Assembly: GCA_017481575.1 (NCBI GenBank)
Contig: JAFUPA010000054.1
Location: 1 to 64,000, forward strand
From: Clostridia bacterium
Lineage (GTDB): Bacteria > Bacillota > Clostridia > Oscillospirales > Acutalibacteraceae
Direction of reading: 5' to 3'
DNA length: 64,000 bases
The notes beneath the pieces were generated by a model. That model made no database searches. It saw only the letters and a list, made by a program, of their open reading frames with translations, and had not been told where the DNA came from. How positions within the stretch are numbered: the first letter of the stretch is position 1; every line of letters begins with the position of its first letter. A program made the translations under genes and the position numbers. This document shows, in pieces, positions 26,129 to 35,034 of this stretch.

Positions 26129-26287
26129 ATGAATGCACCTACAATTATAGTTGCCGCAATTGTCGCTGTGGTGTTTATTGCAATCATCATCAAGTCAGTT
26201 GTGGACAAAAAGAAAGGCAAGTCCTCTTGCTCATGCGGATGTTCAGACTGTGCAATGAGCGACGTTTGCCACAGCAAAACAAAATAA
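26129..26287 (+). CDS. FeoB-associated Cys-rich membrane protein
   Basis: A 52-residue protein with one N-terminal membrane helix (residues 4-23), a Lys-rich stop, then a cytoplasmic tail with five cysteines (CSCGCSDCAMSDVC). This matches the small FeoB-associated proteins found after feoB in Firmicutes, thought to assist Fe(II) transport or redox protection. ATGGAGG lies seven bases before the ATG, 14 bases after feoB ends, and a terminator follows at once. Confidence 0.9.
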   Translation: MNAPTIIVAAIVAVVFIAIIIKSVVDKKKGKSSCSCGCSDCAMSDVCHSKTK

Positions 26288-26297
26288 AACTAAACTA

Positions 26298-26331
26298 AAC
26301 GCAAGTTGCTGTTTTGCAACTTGCGTTTTTA
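26298..26331. terminator. Terminator of the feo operon
   Basis: A perfect 12-bp inverted repeat (26298-26309, 26316-26327), a 6-base loop and a T-run. The minus-strand gene ending at 26338 can use it as well. Confidence 0.88.
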
Positions 26332-26337
26332 CGTATG

Positions 26338-27774
26338 TTATTTAATTGTGCTGAAATTGTTTCTTATCTCATCTGTATCTCCGGTTGTGAGGTAGTAGTC
26401 ATACTCAAACGGGGCGTAGCTGTTCATTGTCATAACCCGAACAACTGCGATGTACGATGTTGCAACATCTTTTGACGGGTCAGTATTGGTGGATGTTTCT
26501 CTGTTGCAAACGCCCGAAAGGAAGCGGGTCTCATTGGGAACATAAACGCCGATACCGAAGCTGTCGTCAAATTCACCGATGAAAGCTGACCAGTTTTCAA
26601 GCGAGTGGAAATTCGGGTAACCTGCATCGGGCCAGAAGATAAGCTCGGGCTCGCAGGTAAGCTCGCCGCCCGTCCACGGCTCGTCACCGCCGTAATAAAC
26701 AAAGCGGTTAAACGGCTCAATGCAATAAAAAGCAGGGAGTTCCTGGTCACGTGGCTGTGCCTCATAGCCCGAAAAATCAACAAATCTGCACGAAACATGA
26801 AGATTGTTGTTTTCAATGGAGTAGGTCGCTTCCATATATGACGGAGTGATATGCTCTTTTTCCTTTGCCCAGTCAAGCGGCTGACACTTGATGTAAATTG
26901 AATTCTCGTCACATTTCAGGTCAACAATTTTGCTGTTGTCGCCAAACTGGTTACCGCCTTGAACGGGGTTGTATGCCCAGGTGTTGCCCATAAATTCGCC
27001 GCATTCGTAATCGCCCGTCGCTGTTCCGTAATAGGACTGCTGAACAAGTCTGCCCGGGTCAAAACGGTTTATGAGGTTTACGTTCTCGTTCACAACCTTT
27101 GCGTTGTAACGCTCACCTGCGTTTGAGTCAACAAAAATTCTGCCGTCTTTTTTAACAGCCTCAACGTTAGAATTAAGGTCTTCCATATAGCTGAGTGCAC
27201 CGCCCCAAAGGAGGTTAACACCGATTTTATAGTTTTCGGTCTGAATAAAGACATCTTCGTCGGGAATCTCACGGTTAAAAAGTGAAATGCCGTGAATTTT
27301 GATGCTTGCACTTTCAACATTCAATGCTTCAAACGAAATTGAATAAATCATATTTGCCTTTGTGCCGTCAAGCATATTGTCGATAAAGGAATAGAAGTCT
27401 TTATTTGTGCCCGGTTCAAGGAAGAAATTTTCGGTTTTATTCACAACACCGCAACGGTAGCTGAGTTCTCCTTTTATGTAAGCATCTGTCGTGTAAGAAA
27501 TGCCGTAGTAGTTAAACCAGCCGTGAGTTGTGTCGTCAAAAGAAAAACTTGCGCTGTTCTCCAATTTAATCGCACCGTCTTGGAAGCTGACACCGTCGGC
27601 AAGGGTGATTTCTTCTTTTTCACCGTTAAGAATTACACTCTCTTGAGTAAATTCGCCTGTCAGAATGGCAAAGCTAATGTCGTTTGAGCAGGGGAGATAG
27701 CTTATCGGATAAGCCACAAAGCCGAAGATAAAGGAAAGCACCACGCTCAAAATCTTTTTAAGAAAAACAAACAA
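26338..27774 (-). CDS. Secreted protein of unknown function
   Basis: A 478-residue protein. Residues 1-25 form a signal peptide or anchor (Lys-Lys, then a long hydrophobic stretch). The rest is rich in Asn, Tyr, Trp, Gly and beta-strand-like stretches; residues 40-160 look like a jelly-roll module (SFSFDDTTHGWFNYYG, IYSISFEALNV) and residues 175-470 resemble galactose-mutarotase-like or lyase-type beta sandwiches. I do not recognise a family or catalytic motif. Its setting among glycan genes suggests a carbohydrate-binding or carbohydrate-active role, which is inferred only. Confidence 0.55.
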   Translation of the reverse strand: MFVFLKKILSVVLSFIFGFVAYPISYLPCSNDISFAILTGEFTQESVILNGEKEEITLADGVSFQDGAIKLENSASFSFDDTTHGWFNYYGISYTTDAYIKGELSYRCGVVNKTENFFLEPGTNKDFYSFIDNMLDGTKANMIYSISFEALNVESASIKIHGISLFNREIPDEDVFIQTENYKIGVNLLWGGALSYMEDLNSNVEAVKKDGRIFVDSNAGERYNAKVVNENVNLINRFDPGRLVQQSYYGTATGDYECGEFMGNTWAYNPVQGGNQFGDNSKIVDLKCDENSIYIKCQPLDWAKEKEHITPSYMEATYSIENNNLHVSCRFVDFSGYEAQPRDQELPAFYCIEPFNRFVYYGGDEPWTGGELTCEPELIFWPDAGYPNFHSLENWSAFIGEFDDSFGIGVYVPNETRFLSGVCNRETSTNTDPSKDVATSYIAVVRVMTMNSYAPFEYDYYLTTGDTDEIRNNFSTIK

Positions 27775-27850
27775 AACAATGCACCTCTCAATTCAATTTG
27801 TTTTTTCTATATTATCATATTTTTATTTCCAAAGCAATCTAAAATATTTC

Positions 27851-27879
27851 TTGCCAAATTGGCATTATTTTGCTATTAT
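27851..27879 (+). promoter_or_regulatory. Promoter with overlapping palindrome
   Basis: TTGCCA (27851-27856), 17 bases, TATTAT (27874-27879) drives the metallophosphoesterase gene. The palindrome TGCCAA-A-TTGGCA (27852-27864) overlaps the -35 element and could be an operator. Confidence 0.55.
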
Positions 27880-27903
27880 ATCAGTCAAAGGAAGGTGTTT
27901 CTT

Positions 27904-28893
27904 ATGACAACATTTATCACATTTATCAAAGGCTTGGTTTCGGTAATTCTGACCGTACTCAATGTTTTCACCGGTTTTATTTTCGGTGACTTTACAGCAG
28001 ACACAAAACCGCTCTACGACGATTGCAGACTCAATTTTGCCGCCGTTTCGGACATTCATATGACAGACGAGCAGGCACGTGTTGATATGCTTAAATTCGG
28101 TCTTCAGGATATGCAGAATTCAGATTCTCCGCTTGACCTTATCATCGGTGCAGGCGACCTTACAGACCACGGTGAGCCCGAGGAGTGGGCAAACCTTGAA
28201 AAGGCATTTGCAGACTACACTCCTGCAAAGAATATAATCCTTGCACAGGGCAACCACGACACATGGACGGGTGACGACGACTACACTCTGTCACGTGAGC
28301 TTTTCATCGAGTATAACGAAAAAATCGCAGGCAGAGAAATTGACGAGGTTTATTATTCAACCAAGGTCAACGGCTATACATTCATTGTCCTTGGCAGTGA
28401 AGAGGACCATACATATGCTTATTTTAGCGACACACAGCTCGACTGGCTTGCAAACGAAATGGCAATTGCATCACAGGACGGACTTCCGATTTTTGTGGTT
28501 TGCCATTGGCCGCTCAACCAGACACACGGACTTCCCGAAACATGGGGCGAGGACGATATGGAGCCCGATGACGGCGGTATTGGCGACCAGTCGGCAAGGG
28601 TTGAAGAAATACTTAAGTCTTACGAAAATGTTATTATGATTACGGGTCACATTCACAGCGGATTTTCAAACGACCGCCAGGAGGATATCAACGGCTATGT
28701 AAGCATTGAATCCGACGGCTCTTTCCACAGCGTAAACTTGCCGAGCTATATGTATATGACAATGCGTGGCAGAATTGCAAACGGCACAGGCTACACCTTT
28801 GAGGTCTATGACGATACTGTCGAAATCCGTGCAAGAAGCTACTCGGCAGGGGTATGGTATACTGACTATAATTACACCATTGAACTTGTTTAA
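27904..28893 (+). CDS. Exported calcineurin-like metallophosphoesterase
   Basis: A 329-residue protein. A hydrophobic segment (residues 5-27) is a signal anchor. The metal motifs follow in order: DIHMT (Asp50, His52), GAGDLTDHGE, GNHDTW, VCHWPL and GHIHSG. The active site should face outward. The start at 27904 follows AAGGAAGGTG. It probably hydrolyses phosphodiesters or phosphomonoesters scavenged outside the cell. It is unrelated in detail to the cytoplasmic phosphoesterase at 21908-23233, and no gene shares its transcript. Confidence 0.87.
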   Translation: MTTFITFIKGLVSVILTVLNVFTGFIFGDFTADTKPLYDDCRLNFAAVSDIHMTDEQARVDMLKFGLQDMQNSDSPLDLIIGAGDLTDHGEPEEWANLEKAFADYTPAKNIILAQGNHDTWTGDDDYTLSRELFIEYNEKIAGREIDEVYYSTKVNGYTFIVLGSEEDHTYAYFSDTQLDWLANEMAIASQDGLPIFVVCHWPLNQTHGLPETWGEDDMEPDDGGIGDQSARVEEILKSYENVIMITGHIHSGFSNDRQEDINGYVSIESDGSFHSVNLPSYMYMTMRGRIANGTGYTFEVYDDTVEIRARSYSAGVWYTDYNYTIELV

Positions 28894-28932
28894 AGCTTCC
28901 CCACAAGGCGAATAAGCCGCCATCTACGATAA

Positions 28933-28985
28933 AAATAAATCCCCTTGATTTCGGTTACAGCAACCTGAAAACAGGGGGATTATTT
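28933..28985 (-). terminator. Terminator after the XRE gene
   Basis: An interrupted stem pairs AAATAAATCCCCTTG (28933-28947) with CAGGGGGATTATTT (28972-28985), which overlaps the last codons of the minus-strand XRE gene. A small GGTT/AACC hairpin sits in the loop. It can stop transcription from either side. Confidence 0.5.
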
Positions 28986-29201
28986 CTTTCTCGGATATGG
29001 TTTATCTTCCGGTGTTATGCCCAAAAGGTAATCAATACTTGTGTCATAAAAATAAGCTAGTTTAATCAGAATATCTGTCGGTATGTCTCTTGTGCCGAGC
29101 TCATACCGTGAATAACAGACCTGTGAGCAGTTGAGATAGTCTGCAAGATCTTTTTGCAAAAGGTCACGGTCTTCCCGAAGGTTTCTTATTTGTTCGTACA
29201 T
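28980..29201 (-). CDS. XRE-family helix-turn-helix regulator
   Basis: A 73-residue single-domain regulator: an HTH of the XRE type (IRNLREDRDLLQ, KDLADYLNCSQVCYSRYE, ILIKLAYFYDTSIDYLLG). The start at 29201 is preceded by GGTGATTTT; an in-frame upstream extension would run through the operator region. It is divergent from a membrane protein gene, and the gap contains two matching operator-like repeats across a consensus promoter, so autoregulation and control of that gene are likely. Confidence 0.88.
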   Translation of the reverse strand: MYEQIRNLREDRDLLQKDLADYLNCSQVCYSRYELGTRDIPTDILIKLAYFYDTSIDYLLGITPEDKPYPRKK

Positions 29202-29225
29202 AAAATCACCAGATTTATTATACGC

Positions 29226-29270
29226 AAACCAAATTGGTATATTGACATATAAACCATTTTGGTTTATGAT
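29226..29270 (+). promoter_or_regulatory. Consensus promoter with two repeated operator sites
   Basis: TTGACA (29242-29247), 17 bases, TATGAT (29265-29270). Two copies of an AAACCA...TGGTWTA near-palindrome lie at 29226-29241 and 29251-29266, 25 bp apart; the second fills the -35/-10 spacer. They are the probable binding sites of the adjacent XRE protein. Confidence 0.75.
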
Positions 29271-29313
29271 AATTTCAGGAATTTGAAATTCCAATAATTT
29301 ATGAGGTGATTTT

Positions 29314-29817
29314 ATGCCGCAAAGAAAAGAATATGATGTATATGCAGGTAATCAGAAGGTCGGCGAGGTCTGGGGACATTATGATGTCTTTACGGAAGCC
29401 GAAAGAGCGGAAAAAAGAGCGAAAATGGTGGCTGATTTGATTATGGATGATCTCGCAAAAGACCGCATCCGTGATACAGAACAATATAAAGCCAAAGAAG
29501 CCAAAGCTGAACGGAACTTCAAAATCAGAAAAACTATCGGTATGATTTGCGTTATTGCATCCATAGCCTTGGCGGTAATAAGCGTTGTTTTTAACAATGA
29601 GATAAAATCCGACTCATTTTTATTAAGGTTCGTTGTTCCTTCAATCGTTTTTGGCTTGGGTATAGGCTTGAAATATACTGATGTTGAAGTTAATGTAAAA
29701 AAGAGAAAGCCTGTTATAAGTTGGGGTGACGCGTTTTATATGTTTGGAGGTTGTGGAATAGGTTTCTTTATTGCTGATTTTATCATCAGTTTCTTTATTG
29801 TTAAATTTGTTTTTTAA
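29314..29817 (+). CDS. Membrane protein under XRE control, unknown function
   Basis: A 167-residue protein. Residues 1-70 are soluble and highly charged, with a Lys/Glu/Ala-rich helix (RAEKRAKMVADLIMDDLAKD); three membrane segments follow at about 72-92, 100-118 and 138-163. The ATG is preceded by GAGGTGATTTT and by a consensus promoter carrying two operator repeats. Function is unknown. The tight pairing with a divergent XRE gene is typical of small stress- or phage-related cassettes, but nothing in the sequence proves that. Confidence 0.65.
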   Translation: MPQRKEYDVYAGNQKVGEVWGHYDVFTEAERAEKRAKMVADLIMDDLAKDRIRDTEQYKAKEAKAERNFKIRKTIGMICVIASIALAVISVVFNNEIKSDSFLLRFVVPSIVFGLGIGLKYTDVEVNVKKRKPVISWGDAFYMFGGCGIGFFIADFIISFFIVKFVF

Positions 29818-29904
29818 AAATCTATAAAGTCAAACAACGCTATTTTGCATTCCAAAAATCAAGATAATGTGTTTGATAAATTAAAATTTTTCTAACAAAA
29901 ACAT

Positions 29905-29936
29905 AATGCGGCAGAGACTTCGCTCTACCGCATTTT
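29905..29936 (-). terminator. Terminator of the ABC exporter operon
   Basis: AATGCGG-AGAG pairs with CTCT-CCGCATT (29905-29934, one wobble), with a T-run in the minus direction, directly after the stop of the ABC gene. Confidence 0.75.
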
Positions 29937-31736
29937 TTACTGCTCTTCTTTATATTTCTCTGCCTGGAGATTGAACATATAGGCATACTTGCCGTTCATC
30001 GCCATCAGCTCTTCGTGAGTTCCGCTTTCGACGATTTCGCCGTTTTCAAGCATATAAATAACGTCTGCCATAACAGTTGTTGAAAGACGGTGCGAAATGA
30101 ATATAACCGTCTTGTCCTGTGCGGCACGTGACATTGCCTCGTTGAGCGAATATTCCGAAACGGGGTCAAGGTTTGCGCTCGGCTCGTCAAGGATTGCAAA
30201 CGGGCAGTCCTTGTAAAAGGCTCGGGCAACGGCTACCTTTTGTGCCTCACCGCCCGAAAGCGAAAGTCCGTTGTCGTCAAATTCCCTCAACAGAATTGTG
30301 TCTGCTCCGTTTTCAACCTCTTTGTTAAAGCTGCTTTCTTTCAAAGCCTGCAAAACCTTTTGCTTGTCGGGCTTTTCATTCATTGCAACGTTTTCACCGA
30401 GAGTTGCACCGAAGAGTGAAAAGTCCTGAAAAACAGCGGCATAGTTGCTGTGATATGAGCGTACATTCCAATCCTTGATGTTTTTGCCGTCAACGGTAAT
30501 CTGACCCTCGGTAACGTCATAAAGACGAAGTATAAGGTTTGTAAGCGTTGTCTTTCCCGCTCCGTTGTAGCCGACAAGTGCAATCTTCTGGTATGGCTTG
30601 ATTTCAAGGTTGATGTTCTTTAAGGTCGGCTTGTCGTTACCGGGGTAGGTGAACGAAACGTTTTCAAGCTTAATCGGTACGGGCTTGTCAAATTTTTTGT
30701 CCATACCGCCGTCCTTGATTTTTTCTTCCGCCGCCATAAACTTTTTGTATTTTTCAACATAAAGTCCGTTTTCTCTAACTCGGATTGCAAACCAGCTTGT
30801 CATTGCAAAAACGCTGTTGCTGACGGAGCTTACACCGTTAAAGGTTGCGGCAAAGCTGCCGAGGCTGATTTCTTTTGTAACAATCGCCTTGTACCCCATA
30901 TACAGAGTAACACCGAGGCAGATAAGCAGAGTCATCGGTAAACTTTCCTGGCTGAAATAAAGCACCCATTGCTTTCTGAGAAACGGTGAAATTGTAAAAA
31001 TACGATCAAGAAGATTTTTATTGTACCGTCTTTCAATCATTTCGCCTGCGGGGTTGAGTCGCAGTTCCTTTGCATAGTCCTGCAAATAGAACACACGGGA
31101 GAAGTAGAGATTTTTTCTGTCAAGCGGAGTCATTGCGTTTTTCTTGTCGATGTTGACCTTTGCAATCAGTCTGCCGACAGGCACCATAATTCCCACGCAC
31201 AATGCAATAAAAATGAAGCAAACAGGGTCGATTGTGACAATAACCGCAGTTATTGAAATTATGGAAACCATGTGTGTGAAGAAATCCTGCGTGCTTGACA
31301 TTATGCTGTCCACACGGTCGCTCATCGTGTTCATTGCGAGCACGAAATCGTTATAGAATTCGGGATTGTCGTAGGACTGGAAGTCCATTTTTGCCGCTTT
31401 TTCATAAATCTGTGAATACAGCTTGTAGTGCAGTTTTTCGGCCTGTCTCGGGCGGTAAACCTCGTAAAATAAAGTGTTGCCGAGGTTACCGATGACAACT
31501 ACTACTGCAAAAATAAGGCAAGCAATAACAATTCTGTAAAGGTCGGTTCCCTGCGTAACAACGTCAATAATGTACTTGAGCAGTACAACGTTGGACAAAA
31601 GCCACGGCAGGTTAGAAAGCACATCAAAGAAAAGGAGCGAAATCAGAAGCATCGGCGCATTTTTGATAACGAACTTCAGCATAAAAAGGTAATTTTTGAA
31701 GCTGTGCGCACTTTCTGCTTTTTTATTATTCTTCAT
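29937..31736 (-). CDS. ABC exporter half-transporter (permease-ATPase), second subunit
   Basis: A 599-residue fused ABC protein. Six membrane helices fill residues 20-320, and the nucleotide-binding domain follows with Walker A GYNGAGKTT (about 390), Q-loop VFQDFSLF, signature LSGGEAQKVAVAR, Walker B FAILDEPSANLDP and the switch His in SHRL. The start at 31736 is preferred because GAGGAGGAAAG precedes it; it overlaps the end of the first subunit gene by 11 bases, showing translational coupling. The pair should form a heterodimeric exporter. The cargo (drug, lipid or peptide) is unknown. Confidence 0.92.
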   Translation of the reverse strand: MKNNKKAESAHSFKNYLFMLKFVIKNAPMLLISLLFFDVLSNLPWLLSNVVLLKYIIDVVTQGTDLYRIVIACLIFAVVVVIGNLGNTLFYEVYRPRQAEKLHYKLYSQIYEKAAKMDFQSYDNPEFYNDFVLAMNTMSDRVDSIMSSTQDFFTHMVSIISITAVIVTIDPVCFIFIALCVGIMVPVGRLIAKVNIDKKNAMTPLDRKNLYFSRVFYLQDYAKELRLNPAGEMIERRYNKNLLDRIFTISPFLRKQWVLYFSQESLPMTLLICLGVTLYMGYKAIVTKEISLGSFAATFNGVSSVSNSVFAMTSWFAIRVRENGLYVEKYKKFMAAEEKIKDGGMDKKFDKPVPIKLENVSFTYPGNDKPTLKNINLEIKPYQKIALVGYNGAGKTTLTNLILRLYDVTEGQITVDGKNIKDWNVRSYHSNYAAVFQDFSLFGATLGENVAMNEKPDKQKVLQALKESSFNKEVENGADTILLREFDDNGLSLSGGEAQKVAVARAFYKDCPFAILDEPSANLDPVSEYSLNEAMSRAAQDKTVIFISHRLSTTVMADVIYMLENGEIVESGTHEELMAMNGKYAYMFNLQAEKYKEEQ

Positions 31737-33549
31737 TTCCGCTTTCCTCCTCTCTGTAGCCCGAAGCCTGCAAGGTGAACATCTTGCAGTATTCACCGTC
31801 GAGAGTCATAAGCTCCTCGTGGTTGCCCTGTTCAATAAGCTCACCGTTTGCAAAAACAAGAATATTGTCGCTTCTTGTCGCACTCGAAAGTCGGTGAGAT
31901 ATGTAAATAACCGTCTTGTTCTTTGTGCCTTCCATAAGGCTGTCGTACATCTTGGACTCGGCAATCGGGTCAAGCGCACTCGACGGCTCGTCAAGAATTG
32001 CAAGGTCAAAATCCTTTGCAAACATTCTTGCAATGGTAACCTTCTGACTTTCACCGCCGGAGAGAAGCACGCCCTCCTCGTCAAATTCACGGGTGAGGAT
32101 AGTGTTTTCTTTCTCGTCAAGGGAGCAGATTTTATCGTAAACACCGCTTTGCTTCAACGCTTTTTTCGCAAGGTCGATGTTGCTGTCGTCAACCTCTTTT
32201 ATAAGCACGTTTTCCGCAACCGTCATTGCAAAAATTCTGTAATCCTGGAAAACACTTGCAAACTTTTCACGGTATTTTAAAAGGTCATATTCTTTGATAT
32301 TGATGCCATTGTAAAGAATTTCACCCTCGTTAACGTCGTAAAGACGCATCATAAGCTTGGAAAGGGTTGTTTTGCCTGCACCGTTATGACCGACAACCGC
32401 AATGCTTTCACCCTTGTTGATTTTAAAGGAAACATTGGAAAGGGTATTCTTTTTGTTTCCGCTGTAGCAGAATGAAACATTTTTGAATTCAAGGCTCTCA
32501 AATTCACCCGGTTCAATTTCGCCGCCTGTGATTTTTGGCTCATAAGCAAGGAATTCACGCAGGTTCTGCACCCAGAGACAATGCTTTTGTTGCATAGTGA
32601 AGTAGAAAGCAAGCTGATTGAGCTTGTTTCGGCAGTTGGTGATTGCAGAAATAAGAACGGAGAAATCCGAAATCGGCAAATCCTCACGCACGATAAGTCG
32701 GTAACAGCCGTAGCCGAAACCGCCTGCAACGGGGATAACCTCGCCAAAAAAGTCGCTGAAAAGTTCAAGCATGGCTATCTTCCAGCCGTATTTGTTAATG
32801 GCTTTAATGTTGTTGTCGGTTGCCTCTTTGAAGCGACGTTTAACAACGGTAAAAATGTCTGTGGTTTTAATCTCTTTTGCAAAATCCTTTAAAAGAACAG
32901 TTCTTTTGGTGTAATCCTTCTGTCTTTCAAAGGGCGTCATTTCTTTTTCTTTTTCGAATTCCACACCGTTTCGCTTGATGCGGAAAAGCATAACGATAAC
33001 AGGGCAGATTACAATTACAAGCAACAACGGGTCAAGCTCGTAAAGATACATAACAAGGAAAATTATGCTGACAATTGAGCCCAATGTCCAGGCCGAGCCT
33101 TCAATAATGCGCTTGTAAGCACCTTTTTCAATAACCCATGTTGCACGGTTGTAATTGTCAAAAAACTCGGGGGTTTCGTAGCAGGCGAGTTCAACCTGCT
33201 GTGCCTTTTCAAAAATCAGCCTGTTTATGTAGCCTTCGTATTTTATCTCATACTTTTCACGCACGGGATGAAAAACGATGTAACCAAAAAGGTCAACAGC
33301 GAGCTTGCCGAAAACAATAAGTCCGATTTTGATTGCAAACTCCTTGAATGTGCCGTTACCTTCGATAATCGAGAGAGCTGTCTGCAAAAACATAACATTG
33401 AAAACGACGGCATAATAAACGTTTTCGGAAATGTATGCAAGGTAAATCAGAATTGTTGCAATCGGTGCGCTTTTGAAACTGCACTTCAGCATAAAAGCAG
33501 TATTTTTAAAGATATGTGCCTTTGCTTTAAAGTCAACAGCACGTCTCAT
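31726..33549 (-). CDS. ABC exporter half-transporter (permease-ATPase), first subunit
   Basis: A 607-residue protein of the same build as its partner: a membrane domain in residues 15-320, then Walker A GHNGAGKTT, Q-loop VFQDYRIF, signature LSGGESQKVTIAR, Walker B LAILDEPSSALDP and SHRLSS. Both subunits keep the catalytic Glu after Walker B, unlike the many heterodimers with one degenerate site. GAGGAGGGA lies upstream of the ATG. It begins 24 bases after an FAD oxidoreductase gene on the same strand, so the three probably share a transcript. Confidence 0.92.
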   Translation of the reverse strand: MRRAVDFKAKAHIFKNTAFMLKCSFKSAPIATILIYLAYISENVYYAVVFNVMFLQTALSIIEGNGTFKEFAIKIGLIVFGKLAVDLFGYIVFHPVREKYEIKYEGYINRLIFEKAQQVELACYETPEFFDNYNRATWVIEKGAYKRIIEGSAWTLGSIVSIIFLVMYLYELDPLLLVIVICPVIVMLFRIKRNGVEFEKEKEMTPFERQKDYTKRTVLLKDFAKEIKTTDIFTVVKRRFKEATDNNIKAINKYGWKIAMLELFSDFFGEVIPVAGGFGYGCYRLIVREDLPISDFSVLISAITNCRNKLNQLAFYFTMQQKHCLWVQNLREFLAYEPKITGGEIEPGEFESLEFKNVSFCYSGNKKNTLSNVSFKINKGESIAVVGHNGAGKTTLSKLMMRLYDVNEGEILYNGINIKEYDLLKYREKFASVFQDYRIFAMTVAENVLIKEVDDSNIDLAKKALKQSGVYDKICSLDEKENTILTREFDEEGVLLSGGESQKVTIARMFAKDFDLAILDEPSSALDPIAESKMYDSLMEGTKNKTVIYISHRLSSATRSDNILVFANGELIEQGNHEELMTLDGEYCKMFTLQASGYREEESGNEE

Positions 33550-33573
33550 TTTATCCCTCCTCGGGGGTTAAGT

Positions 33574-34899
33574 TTATTCAAAAGCCTTTGTATATGCCTT
33601 TGCCCAGATTTCAACAAGACGTCTGTCCCATTTTCTCGGCATAGCAAGGCAGGCGGCAGTAACCGCAGTTATTCTGTTGCCTGCACCAAGCATTTTCTTA
33701 AGAAGCTCGGGGTCGGCACAAGCTTTTTGTGCTTTATTTATAAGCTCGGGAATGTCAAACTTGACAAGGTCAAAGATTTTGCCGAAGTCGGCAGTCATTG
33801 TAACATTGTCGTCGTTGAGAATACCTGAGTCAAAGCAGTAGTCAATTTCGTCAAAAGTGAATTTGAACAAGAGGTGCTTTATGCACTCGAGCGGAGCAAG
33901 ACCCGAACCGATGTGCTTGTAAAAAAGCACCTGATATTTCCACAGACTTTCTACGCTGAATGCCTGTGCTTGGTCGTTGATAACCGTTTCTGCAAGAATT
34001 CTTGCGGCTTTGAGCGAGTTTGCAATGCCCGAGCCGATAAGCGGAACTGTCATAAATGCGCTGTCACCGATTGCGGCATAGCCGTCTGCAACCATAACGG
34101 AGAGGGGATGGCGGACGGGGATTTCAACAAACTGACCGCCACGCACAATTTCAGTACCAAGTCGAGGATTGGTCGGACGCAAGTATTCTGCAAACTCTTC
34201 AACGTCTTCCATATCAAAATCATTGTCAAATCTGCCGATGAGTAGGTCAGTATGCTCGTCTTCGGAGGCAACCCAGCTTATACCCTGAACACCGCCGTTG
34301 CAGACCATAACCTTAAACTTTGCCTCAACCTCGCGGTCACTTGCCTTGTTGTAAAATGCACGGAAGATTGTGACTTTCTGGTCACGTCTTATTTCCTTTT
34401 CAATCATAAGACTCTTCGGGAGATTGCGGCGGATAGGGGAGTTCATACCGCAGGAGTCGATAACAAGGTCGCCAAAGAAGTCTCCGTTTGCGGTACGGAT
34501 ACCTGCAACACGGTTGCCGAGCATAATCGGCTTTTGTACCTCACAACCGTAAACGATTTTAACTCCCTTTTCTACAGCGTTTTTGATAAGCAAGTCATAA
34601 ATGTCTTTGCGTTCCATTTTAATTTCGAGCTTGTCGTGCGGCACGTGCTGACGAAGCGGAGTGTTACCGCTCGGAGCAAAAAATGTCATATCCTCTTTGT
34701 ATTCAAACTTGTCCTCGTCAGGCATCGGAATTTTTGCAATTTCGAGCGCCTTGGGCGCAAAAATATCTGTCCAGTCGTAGCCGAGCGTGCCTTCCTCTTT
34801 TTGTTCGTAAACAGTAACGTCATAGCCTGCCTCTGCAAGCAGAGCAGCAGCTGCAATACCGCCGTGACCGAGACCTGCAACAATAATTTTCTTTGCCAT
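33574..34899 (-). CDS. FAD-dependent oxidoreductase (monooxygenase/geranylgeranyl-reductase-like fold)
   Basis: A 441-residue flavoprotein. It has the FAD motif VAGLGHGGIAAAALLAEAG (about 6-24), an acidic Glu ending the second strand (VYEQKEEG) and a GD-type motif YAAIGDSAFMTVPLIGSGIANSLKAA (about 290) that binds the FAD ribityl chain. The layout matches p-hydroxybenzoate-hydroxylase or geranylgeranyl-reductase-like enzymes. The start at 34899 is supported by GGAGGG and by a good promoter 33 bases upstream. Leading an ABC exporter operon, it may modify the exported compound. The substrate is unknown. Confidence 0.8.
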   Translation of the reverse strand: MAKKIIVAGLGHGGIAAAALLAEAGYDVTVYEQKEEGTLGYDWTDIFAPKALEIAKIPMPDEDKFEYKEDMTFFAPSGNTPLRQHVPHDKLEIKMERKDIYDLLIKNAVEKGVKIVYGCEVQKPIMLGNRVAGIRTANGDFFGDLVIDSCGMNSPIRRNLPKSLMIEKEIRRDQKVTIFRAFYNKASDREVEAKFKVMVCNGGVQGISWVASEDEHTDLLIGRFDNDFDMEDVEEFAEYLRPTNPRLGTEIVRGGQFVEIPVRHPLSVMVADGYAAIGDSAFMTVPLIGSGIANSLKAARILAETVINDQAQAFSVESLWKYQVLFYKHIGSGLAPLECIKHLLFKFTFDEIDYCFDSGILNDDNVTMTADFGKIFDLVKFDIPELINKAQKACADPELLKKMLGAGNRITAVTAACLAMPRKWDRRLVEIWAKAYTKAFE

Positions 34900-34931
34900 A
34901 ATAGAACCCTCCGAATTAAAGTATACAGTAA

Positions 34932-34960
34932 AGTATATCACCAACAAATTGCTTGTTCAA
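34932..34960 (-). promoter_or_regulatory. Promoter of the FAD oxidoreductase / ABC exporter operon
   Basis: In the minus direction TTGAAC (34960-34955), 17 bases, TATACT (34937-34932). Two AAGTATA repeats (around 34919 and 34931) lie at and just after the -10 element and could bind a regulator. A hairpin with a T-run (34993-35015) insulates it from upstream transcription. Confidence 0.6.
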
Positions 34961-35034
34961 GACTTGCAACGGTAAAATTACAAAAAGGCAACAAAAAACG
35001 CCCCTGAGGGACGCAGTACATAAAAAGTGTTATA

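Noticed and set aside
34252-35007. A 251-codon plus-strand frame antisense to the FAD oxidoreductase
   Set aside because: It mirrors a well-supported gene, its composition is odd (Cys, Asn and Val rich), and it has no ribosome binding site.
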